The position numbers and the translations under genes were made by a program. Below the pieces are notes generated by a model. The model was not told the DNA's origin. It saw only the letters and a program-made list of their open reading frames with translations, and made no database searches. From positions 1-43,735 of the forward strand of contig CAJQGY010000028.1 of the NCBI GenBank assembly GCA_905478015.1: 43,735 nucleotides of DNA. The letters run 5' to 3'. The first letter of the stretch is position 1. Each line of letters starts with the position of its first letter. This stretch comes from an uncultured SAR86 cluster bacterium (lineage in GTDB: Bacteria; Pseudomonadota; Gammaproteobacteria; Magnimaribacterales; D2472). This document shows, piece by piece, positions 26,650 to 39,275 of this stretch.

Positions 26650-28419
26650 TTAGTCTGTTTTGAAAAGTTTTGTTAATTTTTCTAGCAATACCTCGCCAAG
26701 CTCTTCCGCCCTGTGAATGGTAATAGCATCTTTGTAGTACTTATTTACATCGTGACCTATACCAATAGCTTGAAGCTCTATATTTTTTGAAGACTCGACA
26801 TATTCAATGCTTTGTTTTAAATGGCTGTCCAGATAATTTTCAGAATTAGAAGAAAGAGTGCTGTCATCTACTGGAGCGCCATCAGATATAACGATGATAA
26901 TTTTTCTTTCTTCTTGGCGCTTCATTAATCTGCTATAAGACCAAAGCAAGGCCTCTCCATCTATATTTTCTTTAAGCAAACCCTCTCTTAACATTGCACC
27001 AAAGTATTTTCTTGATCTACGCCAACTGTTATCTGCACTTTTGTAAATAATATGCCTCAAATCATTTAAGCGACCAGGATTCGAAGGCTGCCCTAAATTT
27101 ATCCACTCTTCTTTTGAATCACCACCTTTCCAATTTTTTGTTGTAAAGCCTAAAACCTCTGTTTTAACAGCACACCTTTCAAAAGTACTGCTTATAATGT
27201 CTCCACAAATGGCAGCAAGACTTATAGACCTTCCTCTCATTGATCCGGAATTATCTATTAGTAAAGTTATAACAGTGTCTTTAAATTTATTTGTAGATTC
27301 TTGCTTATAGCTAAGAGGGTATCCGGGCTCAGCAACTACCCTATGGAGCCTAGAGGTATCCAACGTTCCCTCTTCAAGATCAAAATTCCAGCTTGTATTT
27401 TGTTGGGAAAGTAATAATCTTTGCAATCTATTTGCCAGCTTTCCTATTGTTGTTAAATGAGGTTTTATTAGATTATCAAGTTGAGAACGAAGTCTAATTG
27501 CTTCTTCTGATGATATTAGATCTCGAGCCTCAATTATTTCATCAAATTTATTTGTAAAAATTTTATAGTCCTTCTCATTTGAACTAATAAAATCTATGCC
27601 ATTAATATTGCTAAGCTCAATCTCTTCCTCGATAGAGCTTTCACTTGAAGAAACTGTTACTTCTTGTTGTAACTCATCTATATCCATATCTATTTCAAGA
27701 GTCTCTTCTGAATCAATATCACCATCATCATCTTCACTATTATTTTCTATTTGATCTTCATGATTGCTTTCATTTGATTGATTTTCACCTTCAACAATTT
27801 CATCAGACATCTCATTTTCATCTTTAACCTTTATAAGGCCAAGAGATTCTAAAAGCTTGATTGCAATAGAGGTAAAACTATCCTGATATTCGAGAGATTC
27901 TATTAATTTTTTTTGATATGCATCTAATTTATTTTTTCCGTGTTCTTCTTCTAGTTCACTAATAAGCTTTTTTGATTTCTGATCTAACTGATAGCCATTC
28001 GTTTGTTTAAGCCATAGATTGAAAACCATTGAGGGATTTTCTTGAAAATCATAAATATCATCTGCAATTGCATTGTAATACTCAGTAATATTCTTTTTTG
28101 AACCATAAAATTGATTACCTCCTAACATCTCCACTCTAGATATTTCCAACTCATTTATTACATCTTCGGCAATAGGGTTAATATTTAAGGCTTTGAGGTC
28201 TTTGTGAAAGCTATGCCAAAAAGCTTGAAAATCTGACTCAGCCCTCCAAGCATTGAGTTTTTTTGAAGACCTTGGAACAGGAGATATCTTTGCTTCATTA
28301 AGCTGCGGAGGTCTTGATGGCGAACCAATTTTTGTTTGAATATTTTTATTATTTGATATAGCTTTTAAAGAAGAAACTCCGGCTTCATGAAGCATTTCTC
28401 TCCTTTTATTCCATTTCAT
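26650..28419 (-). CDS. cobT: CobT-like cobaltochelatase subunit with VWA domain
   Basis: This 589-residue protein has the CobT layout: an N-terminal helical region (1-195) and a strongly acidic linker (about 200-268, rich in Asp, Glu and Ser). A C-terminal von Willebrand A domain carries the MIDAS motif DNSGS at 389-393. CobT forms a ring complex with the AAA+ protein CobS that drives cobalt insertion by CobN in aerobic B12 synthesis. Here cobS lies 8 bases upstream, but no cobN or other cob gene is in the window. The pair may serve B12 synthesis elsewhere in the genome or have another chelatase-like role. Confidence 0.88.
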   Translation of the reverse strand: MKWNKRREMLHEAGVSSLKAISNNKNIQTKIGSPSRPPQLNEAKISPVPRSSKKLNAWRAESDFQAFWHSFHKDLKALNINPIAEDVINELEISRVEMLGGNQFYGSKKNITEYYNAIADDIYDFQENPSMVFNLWLKQTNGYQLDQKSKKLISELEEEHGKNKLDAYQKKLIESLEYQDSFTSIAIKLLESLGLIKVKDENEMSDEIVEGENQSNESNHEDQIENNSEDDDGDIDSEETLEIDMDIDELQQEVTVSSSESSIEEEIELSNINGIDFISSNEKDYKIFTNKFDEIIEARDLISSEEAIRLRSQLDNLIKPHLTTIGKLANRLQRLLLSQQNTSWNFDLEEGTLDTSRLHRVVAEPGYPLSYKQESTNKFKDTVITLLIDNSGSMRGRSISLAAICGDIISSTFERCAVKTEVLGFTTKNWKGGDSKEEWINLGQPSNPGRLNDLRHIIYKSADNSWRRSRKYFGAMLREGLLKENIDGEALLWSYSRLMKRQEERKIIIVISDGAPVDDSTLSSNSENYLDSHLKQSIEYVESSKNIELQAIGIGHDVNKYYKDAITIHRAEELGEVLLEKLTKLFKTD

Positions 28420-28427
28420 ACTAAGGT

Positions 28428-29402
28428 TTAGTCAGGCTTTTTCTCTTGAATATCTTCACCAAAACATCTTTGAAAATATTCAGCAATAATTGGTTTTTCT
28501 GTGTCATCACATTTGTTAAAAAAACTTAATTTAAATGATGAATTTATATTTTTAAAAATAGTGAAATTTTCTGCCCAAGAAATAACTGTTCTTGGCGACA
28601 TTATTGTTGAAATATCTCCATTAATAAATCCATTTCTTGTGAGATTGGCCATTTGGATCATATTTTTGATCATGTCTTTATTTTTTTGAGATTTTAGTTT
28701 CTTAAGTTTTGAAGTGACAACGTTGAACTCTTGAGATGGGCTTAAGTAATTGAGTGATGAGAGAATATGCCATCTATCGAGCTGACCTTGATTGATCTGC
28801 TGAGTGCCATGATAAAGACCAGTTACGTCTCCGAGACCAATTGTATTAGTTGTTGCAAAGAGCCTAAAAGAAGGGTGAGGATTGATTACTTTATTCTGAT
28901 CTAACAATGTTAGCTTACCCTCTACTTCTAAAATTCTTTGAATGACAAACATAACATCTGGCCTGCCTGCATCATACTCATCAAAAACTAATGCAACAGG
29001 ATTCTGAATAGACCAAGGCAATAACCCCTCTTGAAATTCGGTAATCTGCTTGCCATCTTTGAGCTTGATTGCATCTTTACCTAATAAATCAATTCTACTT
29101 ATATGACTGTCAAGGTTTATCCTTACACAAGGCCAATTTAGCCTTGCTGCAATCTGTTCTATATGCGTAGATTTTCCTGTTCCGTGAAATCCCTGAATCA
29201 TCACCCTTCTGTTATGTTCGAATCCAGCAATAATGGATAAGGTGGTTTCTTGATCAAAAACATAACTATTGTCTATCTCAGGAACCCACTCTGTTTTTTC
29301 TTTGTAGCCCCTTACAATCAAATCAGATTTAATTTTAAATAACTCAGATACCTTAAAATCAGCATTGGGTTTTTGTGGAAGTTGTATATTAGAATTAGAC
29401 AT
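28428..29402 (-). CDS. cobS: CobS-like AAA+ ATPase
   Basis: This 324-residue AAA+ protein of the MoxR-related group has Walker [10 protein letters not shown] at 71-79 and Walker [11 protein letters not shown], with D141 and E142. The family block [20 protein letters not shown] is shared closely with alphaproteobacterial Cob[12 protein letters not shown] carries the sensor-1 region. It should hexamerise with the downstream CobT. The 110-base gap to the divergent tesB gene must hold the promoter. Missing cob neighbours make the metal and the chelatase partner uncertain. Confidence 0.9.
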   Translation of the reverse strand: MSNSNIQLPQKPNADFKVSELFKIKSDLIVRGYKEKTEWVPEIDNSYVFDQETTLSIIAGFEHNRRVMIQGFHGTGKSTHIEQIAARLNWPCVRINLDSHISRIDLLGKDAIKLKDGKQITEFQEGLLPWSIQNPVALVFDEYDAGRPDVMFVIQRILEVEGKLTLLDQNKVINPHPSFRLFATTNTIGLGDVTGLYHGTQQINQGQLDRWHILSSLNYLSPSQEFNVVTSKLKKLKSQKNKDMIKNMIQMANLTRNGFINGDISTIMSPRTVISWAENFTIFKNINSSFKLSFFNKCDDTEKPIIAEYFQRCFGEDIQEKKPD

Positions 29403-29512
29403 TATTTTTTCTTTTATTAAAGAATTTATCCTACCTTTTGGGATGTCAAAGTTCTAGTTTTTTATCAAACAATGTAAGATGTAAACCATTATAACTTAGA
29501 TAGAGAAACAGA

Positions 29513-30387
29513 ATGTCCGATACACAAAATCTTTTAAAAAACTGCCTTGGGTTATTTGAGTTAAATAGGATTGATAGAGATATTTACACTTGGACAGGCA
29601 AGAATGTTGGATGGGCAAGAATTTTTGGAGGTCAGGTAATGGCCCAAACCCTAGTTGCAGCATATAAAACTGTAAAAGCTGATCATTTTGCTCACTCCTT
29701 CCATTCTTATTTCTTAAGACCTGGTCAAATGGATAAACCTATTACATTTACAGTTGATAGAATTAGAGATGGTAAGAGTTTTACCACTAGAACGGTTAAG
29801 GCCATTCAAGATGGCGAAGCTATTTTTACTTGCTCTGTTTCGTTTCAGAAAAATGAAGATGGACTAGAGCATCAAATTAAAATGGCAGATTTCCCATCAC
29901 CAGATGGCTTAAGAAATGAACACGAGATAAGAAAGGAAATGGCAGATGATATCGATCCAGATATTGCACCCTTATTTTTAAGAAAGCGCGAAGTTGAAAT
30001 GAGGCCAATTGAAGTCCAAGATTATGCCAATCCAAAAAAGACACCACCACATAAAAATACTTGGATTAGACCAGAAGGGAGCCTCCCAGAAGATGAGATA
30101 ATTCAACAAGCCTTCTTGTTGTATATATCTGACATGGGCCTTTTAGCAGCAGCCAATAATCCTCATGGAGTCAATTTTTTAAATGATAATTTACAAGTAG
30201 CTAGCCTCGATCATGCAATGTGGTTTCATAGAAAATTAGATCTTAATGACTGGGTTCTATATTCTATAGATAGCCCAATATCTGGAAATGCTAGAGGTTA
30301 TTCAAGAGGAGCTATATACACACAAGACGGAGTTTTGCTTGCATCTTGTGCACAAGAGGGGCTGATTAGACAGTGGCCAAAAAAATC

Positions 30388-30391
<4 letters not shown>
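29513..30391 (+). CDS. tesB: acyl-CoA thioesterase II
   Basis: This 292-residue protein is a double hotdog-fold thioesterase that hydrolyses medium- and long-chain acyl-CoA. The N-terminal hotdog carries RIFGGQVMAQTLVAA and SFHSYFLRPG; the C-terminal hotdog carries SLDHAMWFHR and YTQDGVLLASCAQEG. The catalytic Asp-Thr-Gln set of E. coli TesB is kept as an Asp in YISDMGLL, S231 in place of Thr, and Q281. Length is normal. The stop overlaps the hemE stop tail-to-tail (TTAA at 30388-30391). It is divergent from cobS, with no functional link evident. Confidence 0.93.
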
Positions 30392-33161
<2,770 letters not shown>

Positions 33162-36100
33162 ATGACTCAACTATTTAACAAGAAAGATTTCAAAGATAAC
33201 TGTGGTTTTGGCCTCATAGCAAATACTCATGGGATTAGGTCTCATACTGTTTTAACCAAATCTATAGATGCCTTAGTAAGTATGACGCATAGAGGCGGGG
33301 TAGGCTCGGATGGTAAAACAGGAGACGGTTGCGGGCTCTTATTTGATATAAATCATAAATACTTTAGAGACACAATTAAACAAGAGCAAGACATTGATCT
33401 TGATCAAGAATTCGCAGTTGGTCAGTTATTTTTTTCAGATTGTATAAATAATTTAACACCAAAACTAGAAGAAATATTCAAACAAGAATCCTTAAATTTG
33501 ATTGCCTTAAGAGAGGTTCCAATAAATAAAAATATTCTTGGTGATATTGCTCTTGATTGCTGCCCAAACATTTATCAAGTTTTTGTTAGTTCAAGTGATG
33601 AAGTATTTAATGAAAAAAAGTTTGAATCAAATATTCTTCAGGCTAGAAAATTCATCGAAGAAATATATGCCGATGACGAAACTTTATATCTATGCAGCTT
33701 TTCATCTAAAACGATTGTTTATAAAGGCTTAATGCTTCCAAATGCTATAAAAGATTTTTATACAGAACTTCAGAAGCCACAGTTTGAAATTTCAACTTGT
33801 GTCTTTCATCAACGATTTTCAACAAATACCAGCCCAAGATGGCATTTAGCTCAGCCATTTAGATTGCTTGCACATAATGGAGAAATTAATGCCATTAGAG
33901 GTAATCGAAATTGGGTAAAAGCAAGATCTAATAAATTTACAACTCCATACATACCAAAAATACAGCTATTTAAAGAACTGGTAAATGAGAAGGGCTCAGA
34001 CTCTTCCTCGCTAGATAATATGGTAGAGCTTTTAGTAAAAGGTGGCATTGATCTCTTTAGGGCTATTAGAATGGTTTTGCCACCAGCCTGGCAAAATACT
34101 CAGACACTTGATGCAGATATAAGAGCATTCCATGAATATAATTCAATGCATATGGAACCATGGGACGGCCCAGCAGGCATTGTTATGGCTGATGGTAAGT
34201 GGGCTGTATGTATATTAGATAGAAATGGATTAAGGCCTGCAAGGTATCAAATTGATAATGATAATATTATAACTATTGCCTCAGAAACAGGGGTTAATCC
34301 AGTTATGAACGGATCGATAAAATCTAAAGGAAGAGTTCAGCCAGGAGGTATTCTTGCTATTAATACTGATACAGGTGAAATTTACAACCAAGATAGAATA
34401 GACAACGTCCTTAAAACAAAGAATCCATATAGAAAATGGTTAAAAGAAAATGCACTGTACATTGAGTCAAGCTTGGATTCTTATGAAGGGCCAGGGCTTA
34501 AACCAATTAATCAGAACGAATTCATAGAATCAACAAAACAATTTTTACTATTTAAAGAAGAAAGAACATCAGTCATAAAACCATTGGCTGTTGAATCACA
34601 GGAAGGCACTGGTTCTATGGGTGATGACACTGCCTTAGCAGTTATGAGTAAAATGCATAGACAAATATATGACTTTTTTAGACAGCAGTTTGCTCAGGTT
34701 ACAAATCCACCAATAGACTCGCTAAGAGAAGTTGGCGTAATGTCTCTTGAAACATGCTTTGGCCCTGAGTTAAATATATATGAAGAATCTCCCAGTCATG
34801 CAAAGAGGCTTGTTACAACTTCTCCAGTCCTATCATATAAAAAACTTCAATCACTTATAGATAACCCGTATTTTAAGGTTAAAGAATTTGATCTAGTTTT
34901 TGATAGTGATATTTCGCTAGAAACTGCTATAGATGCCTTAAAAGCAGATGTAGTTTCAGCAGTAAGAAAAGGCAATTCTATAATCCATTTAATTGAAGAA
35001 ATGCCAGATGAAAATTATCTATCAATAAACTCACTTCTTGCCGTTGGAGCAGTTCATCAAGAGCTTGTTTCTCTTGGATTAAGATCAGATGCAAATATTG
35101 TTGTTACATCTTCTTCTGCTAGAGATACTCATCAAATAGCTTGCTTGATAGGATTTGGAGCAACTGCTGTTTATCCAACTCTTGCATATCAAACTATTCT
35201 TGATTTATCCATGAGAAAAGAGCTAAAAGGTTCTGCTCATGAAAATTGTGCTAGATATAGAAAAGGGATCAATAAAGGGTTGCTTAAAATTATCTCGAAA
35301 ATGGGCATATCAACCATTTCAAGTTACAGGGGCTCTCAATTATTTGAGATAGTTGGACTTGGTGATGATATTGTTGAAAAGTGCTTTACTAATACTACAA
35401 GCAGAATACAAGGTAAATCTTTTCGAGATTTAGACACGGAACTTAGATCTTTGGATGAATACTCAAGATCAAATCTAGCAGATTTAAATGTTGGTGGTCT
35501 TTTGAAATATATCCATGGGGGTGAATACCATGCATATAATCCTGAGATAGTAAAAAAACTTCAGGAAGCGGTATCATCCGGATCAGAGACTATATATAGA
35601 GAGTATGCAGACCTAGTAGACAATAGATCTCCAGCAATGTTGAGAGACCTTCTAGCATTAAAAAAATTACAAACACCTTTAGATATAAATCAAGTAGAAC
35701 CAGCTAAAAATATTTTAAAAAGATTTGATTCAGCCGGTATGAGTCTTGGCGCCTTATCGCCTAAAGCTCATGAAACTCTTGCAGAAGCAATGAATCATCT
35801 TGGAGCAAGATCTAATTCTGGAGAAGGTGGAGAAGCAGTCGAACGATACGGCACTGATAGAATGTCTAAGATTAAGCAAATTGCCTCAGGTAGGTTTGGA
35901 GTCACACCTCACTATTTAGTTAATGCAGAAGTGCTGCAAATAAAAATTGCTCAAGGTGCTAAACCTGGAGAAGGTGGTCAGCTTCCTGGCGGAAAAGTAA
36001 ATAAATTAATTGCTAAATTGAGATATTCAACACCGGGTGTAACGCTAATCTCACCTCCACCTCATCATGATATTTATTCAATAGAAGACTTAGCTCAACT

Positions 36101-37595
36101 AATATATGACCTTAAAGAAGTTAATCCTAAGGCGTTAGTTTCTGTGAAGCTGGTTTCTGAACCTGGGGTCGGCACTATAGCCTCTGGAGTTGCAAAAGCA
36201 TATGCTGACCTAATTACAATATCTGGTCATGATGGCGGAACAGGAGCAAGTCCATTAACCTCTATAAGGTATGCAGGATCGCCTTGGGAGCTTGGTTTGG
36301 CAGAGGCTCATCAAAGTTTGAGAGATAGTGGATTAAGACACAAAGTTAGACTTCAAGCTGATGGCGGCATGAAAACAGGCTTAGACGTTATAAAAGCAGC
36401 AATATTAGGTGCAGAATCATTTGGGTTTGGAACAGGCCCTATGATAGCAATGGGCTGCAAATATCTTAGAATATGTCATTTAAATAATTGTGCGACAGGA
36501 GTTGCTACGCAAAGAGATGATTTGATAAAACATCACTTTGTAGGAGAAAAAGAAAAGGTAGTAAATTATTTTGAATTTATAGCAGATGATGTAAGAAAGT
36601 ATTTATCTATCTTAGGAGTTGAAAAACTAGAAGACTTAATAGGACAAACCCAATATCTAGAAAAACTTAATACAGTTGATCCACAATATAAATCTATAGA
36701 TCTAAGCGGATTGCTATATAAAGATATAAAAACAAATGAACCATTTTATTGCACTGAGAAAAAAAATAAGCCATGGGATAAAGGCCTGTTAGCTAAAAAA
36801 ATATTAAATGATGTAAGGGAGAGTATTGATAATGATAAATCTTTGTCTGTTTCATACCATATTAAAAATACAGATAGATCGATTGGAGCAAGGGTTTCTG
36901 GTTATGTTGCATCACAAAAAGGAGAGGCAGGATTGCCTAATTCTATTAATATCAACTTTGATGGGTCTGCAGGACAAAGTTTTGGCTGTTGGAATGCATC
37001 AGGAGTAAATCTAACAATAAATGGCGACGCCAATGATTATGTTGGTAAGGGTATGAATGGCGGGAGAATAATTATTAAAAATGATAGTAGCTTTGCTTTG
37101 AATGATATCAATACAGTTTTAGCAGGCAACACCTGCTTGTATGGCGCCACTGGCGGGGAATTATTCGTTGGCGGCCGTGTAGGTGAGAGATTTGGTGTAA
37201 GAAATTCAGGAGCAAATGCCGTTATTGAAGGTTCTGGTGATCATTGTTGTGAATATATGACCGGAGGGCATATAACAGTGCTAGGTTCTGTTGGTGCTAA
37301 TTTTGGAGCAGGCATGACCGGAGGTTTTGCATATGTTCTAGATGAAGACCGATCATTTTTTGATAAATGTAATAGAAGCATGGTTAATATTGAAAGAATA
37401 ACAACTGAAGACATGCAACCTCACAGAAAGCATCTTAAAGAAATTATCGAGAAGCATTATAAGAATACTAATAGCCCTAAATCAAAACAAATATTTGAAG
37501 ATTTCGATAGATTCGAACCTCATTTTTGGCTTGTTTCACCTGCAGCGCTAAATATTCAAGATTTATTAAAAGCTACAAGATCTAACGCAGCTTAG
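33162..37595 (+). CDS. gltB: glutamate synthase large subunit
   Basis: The 1477-residue subunit makes glutamate from glutamine and 2-oxoglutarate. The class II amidotransferase domain begins at C14 (DNCGFGLIA), the nucleophile exposed after removal of a short propeptide. A central domain follows, then the FMN-binding synthase domain (SNSGEGGEAVERYG, GGQLPGGKVN, ISGHDGGTGASP). The 3Fe-4S cysteines lie in MGCKYLRICHLNNCATG. The C-terminal GxGxG beta-helix domain covers about 1220-1450. Length is normal. The gene is divergent from gltD instead of upstream on the same strand, and its stop overlaps the aroB stop (TTAG, 37592-37595). Confidence 0.97.
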   Translation: MTQLFNKKDFKDNCGFGLIANTHGIRSHTVLTKSIDALVSMTHRGGVGSDGKTGDGCGLLFDINHKYFRDTIKQEQDIDLDQEFAVGQLFFSDCINNLTPKLEEIFKQESLNLIALREVPINKNILGDIALDCCPNIYQVFVSSSDEVFNEKKFESNILQARKFIEEIYADDETLYLCSFSSKTIVYKGLMLPNAIKDFYTELQKPQFEISTCVFHQRFSTNTSPRWHLAQPFRLLAHNGEINAIRGNRNWVKARSNKFTTPYIPKIQLFKELVNEKGSDSSSLDNMVELLVKGGIDLFRAIRMVLPPAWQNTQTLDADIRAFHEYNSMHMEPWDGPAGIVMADGKWAVCILDRNGLRPARYQIDNDNIITIASETGVNPVMNGSIKSKGRVQPGGILAINTDTGEIYNQDRIDNVLKTKNPYRKWLKENALYIESSLDSYEGPGLKPINQNEFIESTKQFLLFKEERTSVIKPLAVESQEGTGSMGDDTALAVMSKMHRQIYDFFRQQFAQVTNPPIDSLREVGVMSLETCFGPELNIYEESPSHAKRLVTTSPVLSYKKLQSLIDNPYFKVKEFDLVFDSDISLETAIDALKADVVSAVRKGNSIIHLIEEMPDENYLSINSLLAVGAVHQELVSLGLRSDANIVVTSSSARDTHQIACLIGFGATAVYPTLAYQTILDLSMRKELKGSAHENCARYRKGINKGLLKIISKMGISTISSYRGSQLFEIVGLGDDIVEKCFTNTTSRIQGKSFRDLDTELRSLDEYSRSNLADLNVGGLLKYIHGGEYHAYNPEIVKKLQEAVSSGSETIYREYADLVDNRSPAMLRDLLALKKLQTPLDINQVEPAKNILKRFDSAGMSLGALSPKAHETLAEAMNHLGARSNSGEGGEAVERYGTDRMSKIKQIASGRFGVTPHYLVNAEVLQIKIAQGAKPGEGGQLPGGKVNKLIAKLRYSTPGVTLISPPPHHDIYSIEDLAQLIYDLKEVNPKALVSVKLVSEPGVGTIASGVAKAYADLITISGHDGGTGASPLTSIRYAGSPWELGLAEAHQSLRDSGLRHKVRLQADGGMKTGLDVIKAAILGAESFGFGTGPMIAMGCKYLRICHLNNCATGVATQRDDLIKHHFVGEKEKVVNYFEFIADDVRKYLSILGVEKLEDLIGQTQYLEKLNTVDPQYKSIDLSGLLYKDIKTNEPFYCTEKKNKPWDKGLLAKKILNDVRESIDNDKSLSVSYHIKNTDRSIGARVSGYVASQKGEAGLPNSININFDGSAGQSFGCWNASGVNLTINGDANDYVGKGMNGGRIIIKNDSSFALNDINTVLAGNTCLYGATGGELFVGGRVGERFGVRNSGANAVIEGSGDHCCEYMTGGHITVLGSVGANFGAGMTGGFAYVLDEDRSFFDKCNRSMVNIERITTEDMQPHRKHLKEIIEKHYKNTNSPKSKQIFEDFDRFEPHFWLVSPAALNIQDLLKATRSNAA

Positions 37596-38668
37596 TTTAT
37601 TTTAAAGGCCTTTGAAAAATTTGAGGAATCAAACTTATCTGTTTTATAACCAGTTAAACCCTTATTTAATAAAATTAAGCTTAATTTTCCACTGCTAACT
37701 TTTTTATCATTTTTTAAATATTTACGAATTTCAGTATATTTAAATTGTTGGAAATTAGTATCAAGATTAAGTGAGCTAAGAATCTCATCCATCTCAATAT
37801 AATCCTCTTTTTCAATTAATCCCTCTAAGAAAGAAATCCTAGCTACTATCTGCATTCCGTATATTACGGCTTGACCATGTGGGATATTCTTGTAACCACA
37901 TTTGGCCTCAATAGCATGACCAAATGTATGCCCTAAGTTAAGAATTGCTCTAATACCATTTTCTTTTTCGTCACTTGTAACTATTCTAGATTTAGTTTTT
38001 ATTGATTCGACCACAAGCTCTTCCATAATCTTAGAATCTCTTTTAATTACTTTGTTTGCTTTATTTTTTAGGATATTTTTAATTTTTTTATTACCCAGAT
38101 AGCTATATTTTACAATTTCACCGAGCCCAGAACTAAATTCACTATCTTTTAAAGACTTAAGGAAAGAAGTGCTTACAAGCACAATTTTTGGATTATAAAA
38201 TGCACCAACTAAATTTTTACCCTGCTTGATATTAATTGCTGTTTTTCCACCCACTGATGAATCAACTTGGGCAAGAAGACTTGTTGGTATTTGTATAAAA
38301 TCAATACCTCTTAAGTAAGACGAGGCACTAAAACCTGTTATATCACCAACCATTCCTCCACCTAGAGCGATCAAGAGATCGGACCTATCAAAATTTTGCT
38401 TTGCAAGCTTTTCTAAAATTTTCATATATTCTTCAAATGACTTAGAAGTCTCACCCATTGGTATTGTATGAACATAAACTTTTTTTTCTTTACCAAGATT
38501 CTCTTTTAAGCTTTTAAGATAAGCCTTTGGTATTCCACTATCAGTGACTATAAGTATTTTTCTTGAAGATTTAGTGGCTTCTTTGAGATTAGATTTTGTT
38601 AGTGAATTATTAGAGACAATTACTTTATAACTAGTACTGCCTTTGCCAACATGAATAATTTTAGCCAT
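37592..38668 (-). CDS. aroB: 3-dehydroquinate synthase
   Basis: This 358-residue NAD- and metal-dependent enzyme makes dehydroquinate from DAHP in the shikimate pathway. The cofactor and substrate region GGGMVGDITGFSASSYLRG and the block LLAQVDSSVGGKTAIN are clear. The metal ligands lie in SGLGEIVKY and NLGHTFGHAIEAK, with a later IPHGQAV. The C-terminal domain is lysine-rich, in line with the genome's AT bias. It overlaps aroK by 8 bases upstream, so the two are coupled, and ends tail-to-tail on gltB. Confidence 0.96.
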   Translation of the reverse strand: MAKIIHVGKGSTSYKVIVSNNSLTKSNLKEATKSSRKILIVTDSGIPKAYLKSLKENLGKEKKVYVHTIPMGETSKSFEEYMKILEKLAKQNFDRSDLLIALGGGMVGDITGFSASSYLRGIDFIQIPTSLLAQVDSSVGGKTAINIKQGKNLVGAFYNPKIVLVSTSFLKSLKDSEFSSGLGEIVKYSYLGNKKIKNILKNKANKVIKRDSKIMEELVVESIKTKSRIVTSDEKENGIRAILNLGHTFGHAIEAKCGYKNIPHGQAVIYGMQIVARISFLEGLIEKEDYIEMDEILSSLNLDTNFQQFKYTEIRKYLKNDKKVSSGKLSLILLNKGLTGYKTDKFDSSNFSKAFKIN

Positions 38669-39170
38669 AGTTTTTTACAAGCTTTATGATTTCTGAGGCC
38701 ACTTCTTGACTGGAAAGGTTCTCAGTATTTACAACATAATCAGCAACTTCTTCATAAAGAGAGACTCTTTCTTCATGAAGTTTTTCCAAAATCTTTCCAG
38801 GATCACCATCTTTAAGAAGTGGTCTATCTTTATCCTTTGAAGTTCTTTCTAATTGGACATTAATTGGTGTCGCTAGGTAAAAAACAGTACCTCTAGAGGA
38901 TAAAATATCTCTATTTAAGTCTGATAGGATTATTCCACCACCGGTAGATAGAACTATTGAATTAAGTTCAGCAAGCTCACTAAGGATACCGCCTTCTCTT
39001 TTTCGAAAACCTTCTTCGCCTTCAAGATCAAAGATCCAATCTATAGAGGCTCCAGTTCTTGACTCAATCTCTGCATCAGTGTCATAGAAAGTAAGAAATA
39101 ACTCACTGGATATAATTTTACCTACTGTTGATTTACCAGATCCCATAGGACCAACTATAAAAATATTCAT
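38661..39170 (-). CDS. aroK: shikimate kinase
   Basis: This 169-residue kinase phosphorylates shikimate. The Walker A motif GPMGSGKST starts at about residue 7. The shikimate-binding DTDAEIESRTG follows, then EEGFRKRE and the glycine loop LSTGGGIIL. The LID arginine lies in DKDRPLLKDGD. Length is normal. aroK-aroB order is typical of gammaproteobacteria. The ponA gene diverges from its start, with only about 105 bases between the two ATGs and none of the pilMNOPQ genes that often lie between them. Confidence 0.96.
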   Translation of the reverse strand: MNIFIVGPMGSGKSTVGKIISSELFLTFYDTDAEIESRTGASIDWIFDLEGEEGFRKREGGILSELAELNSIVLSTGGGIILSDLNRDILSSRGTVFYLATPINVQLERTSKDKDRPLLKDGDPGKILEKLHEERVSLYEEVADYVVNTENLSSQEVASEIIKLVKNYG

Positions 39171-39275
39171 GATTGATTTTTGTTAAATATACTCAATTTT
39201 AGCATCTAACTATCTAAAATAGATTTTTTTAGTGCTTAAAAGTTGTATTCTAGATATCTGGAATACAAACGCTTT

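Noticed and set aside
26650-29402. Evidence that this organism makes vitamin B12
   Set aside because: CobS and CobT alone are not enough; no cobN or other pathway gene is in the window.
39243-39275. ponA start at TTG 39243
   Set aside because: The ATG at 39276 gives the standard short tail and anchor of PBP1A, and no good ribosome-binding site supports the TTG.
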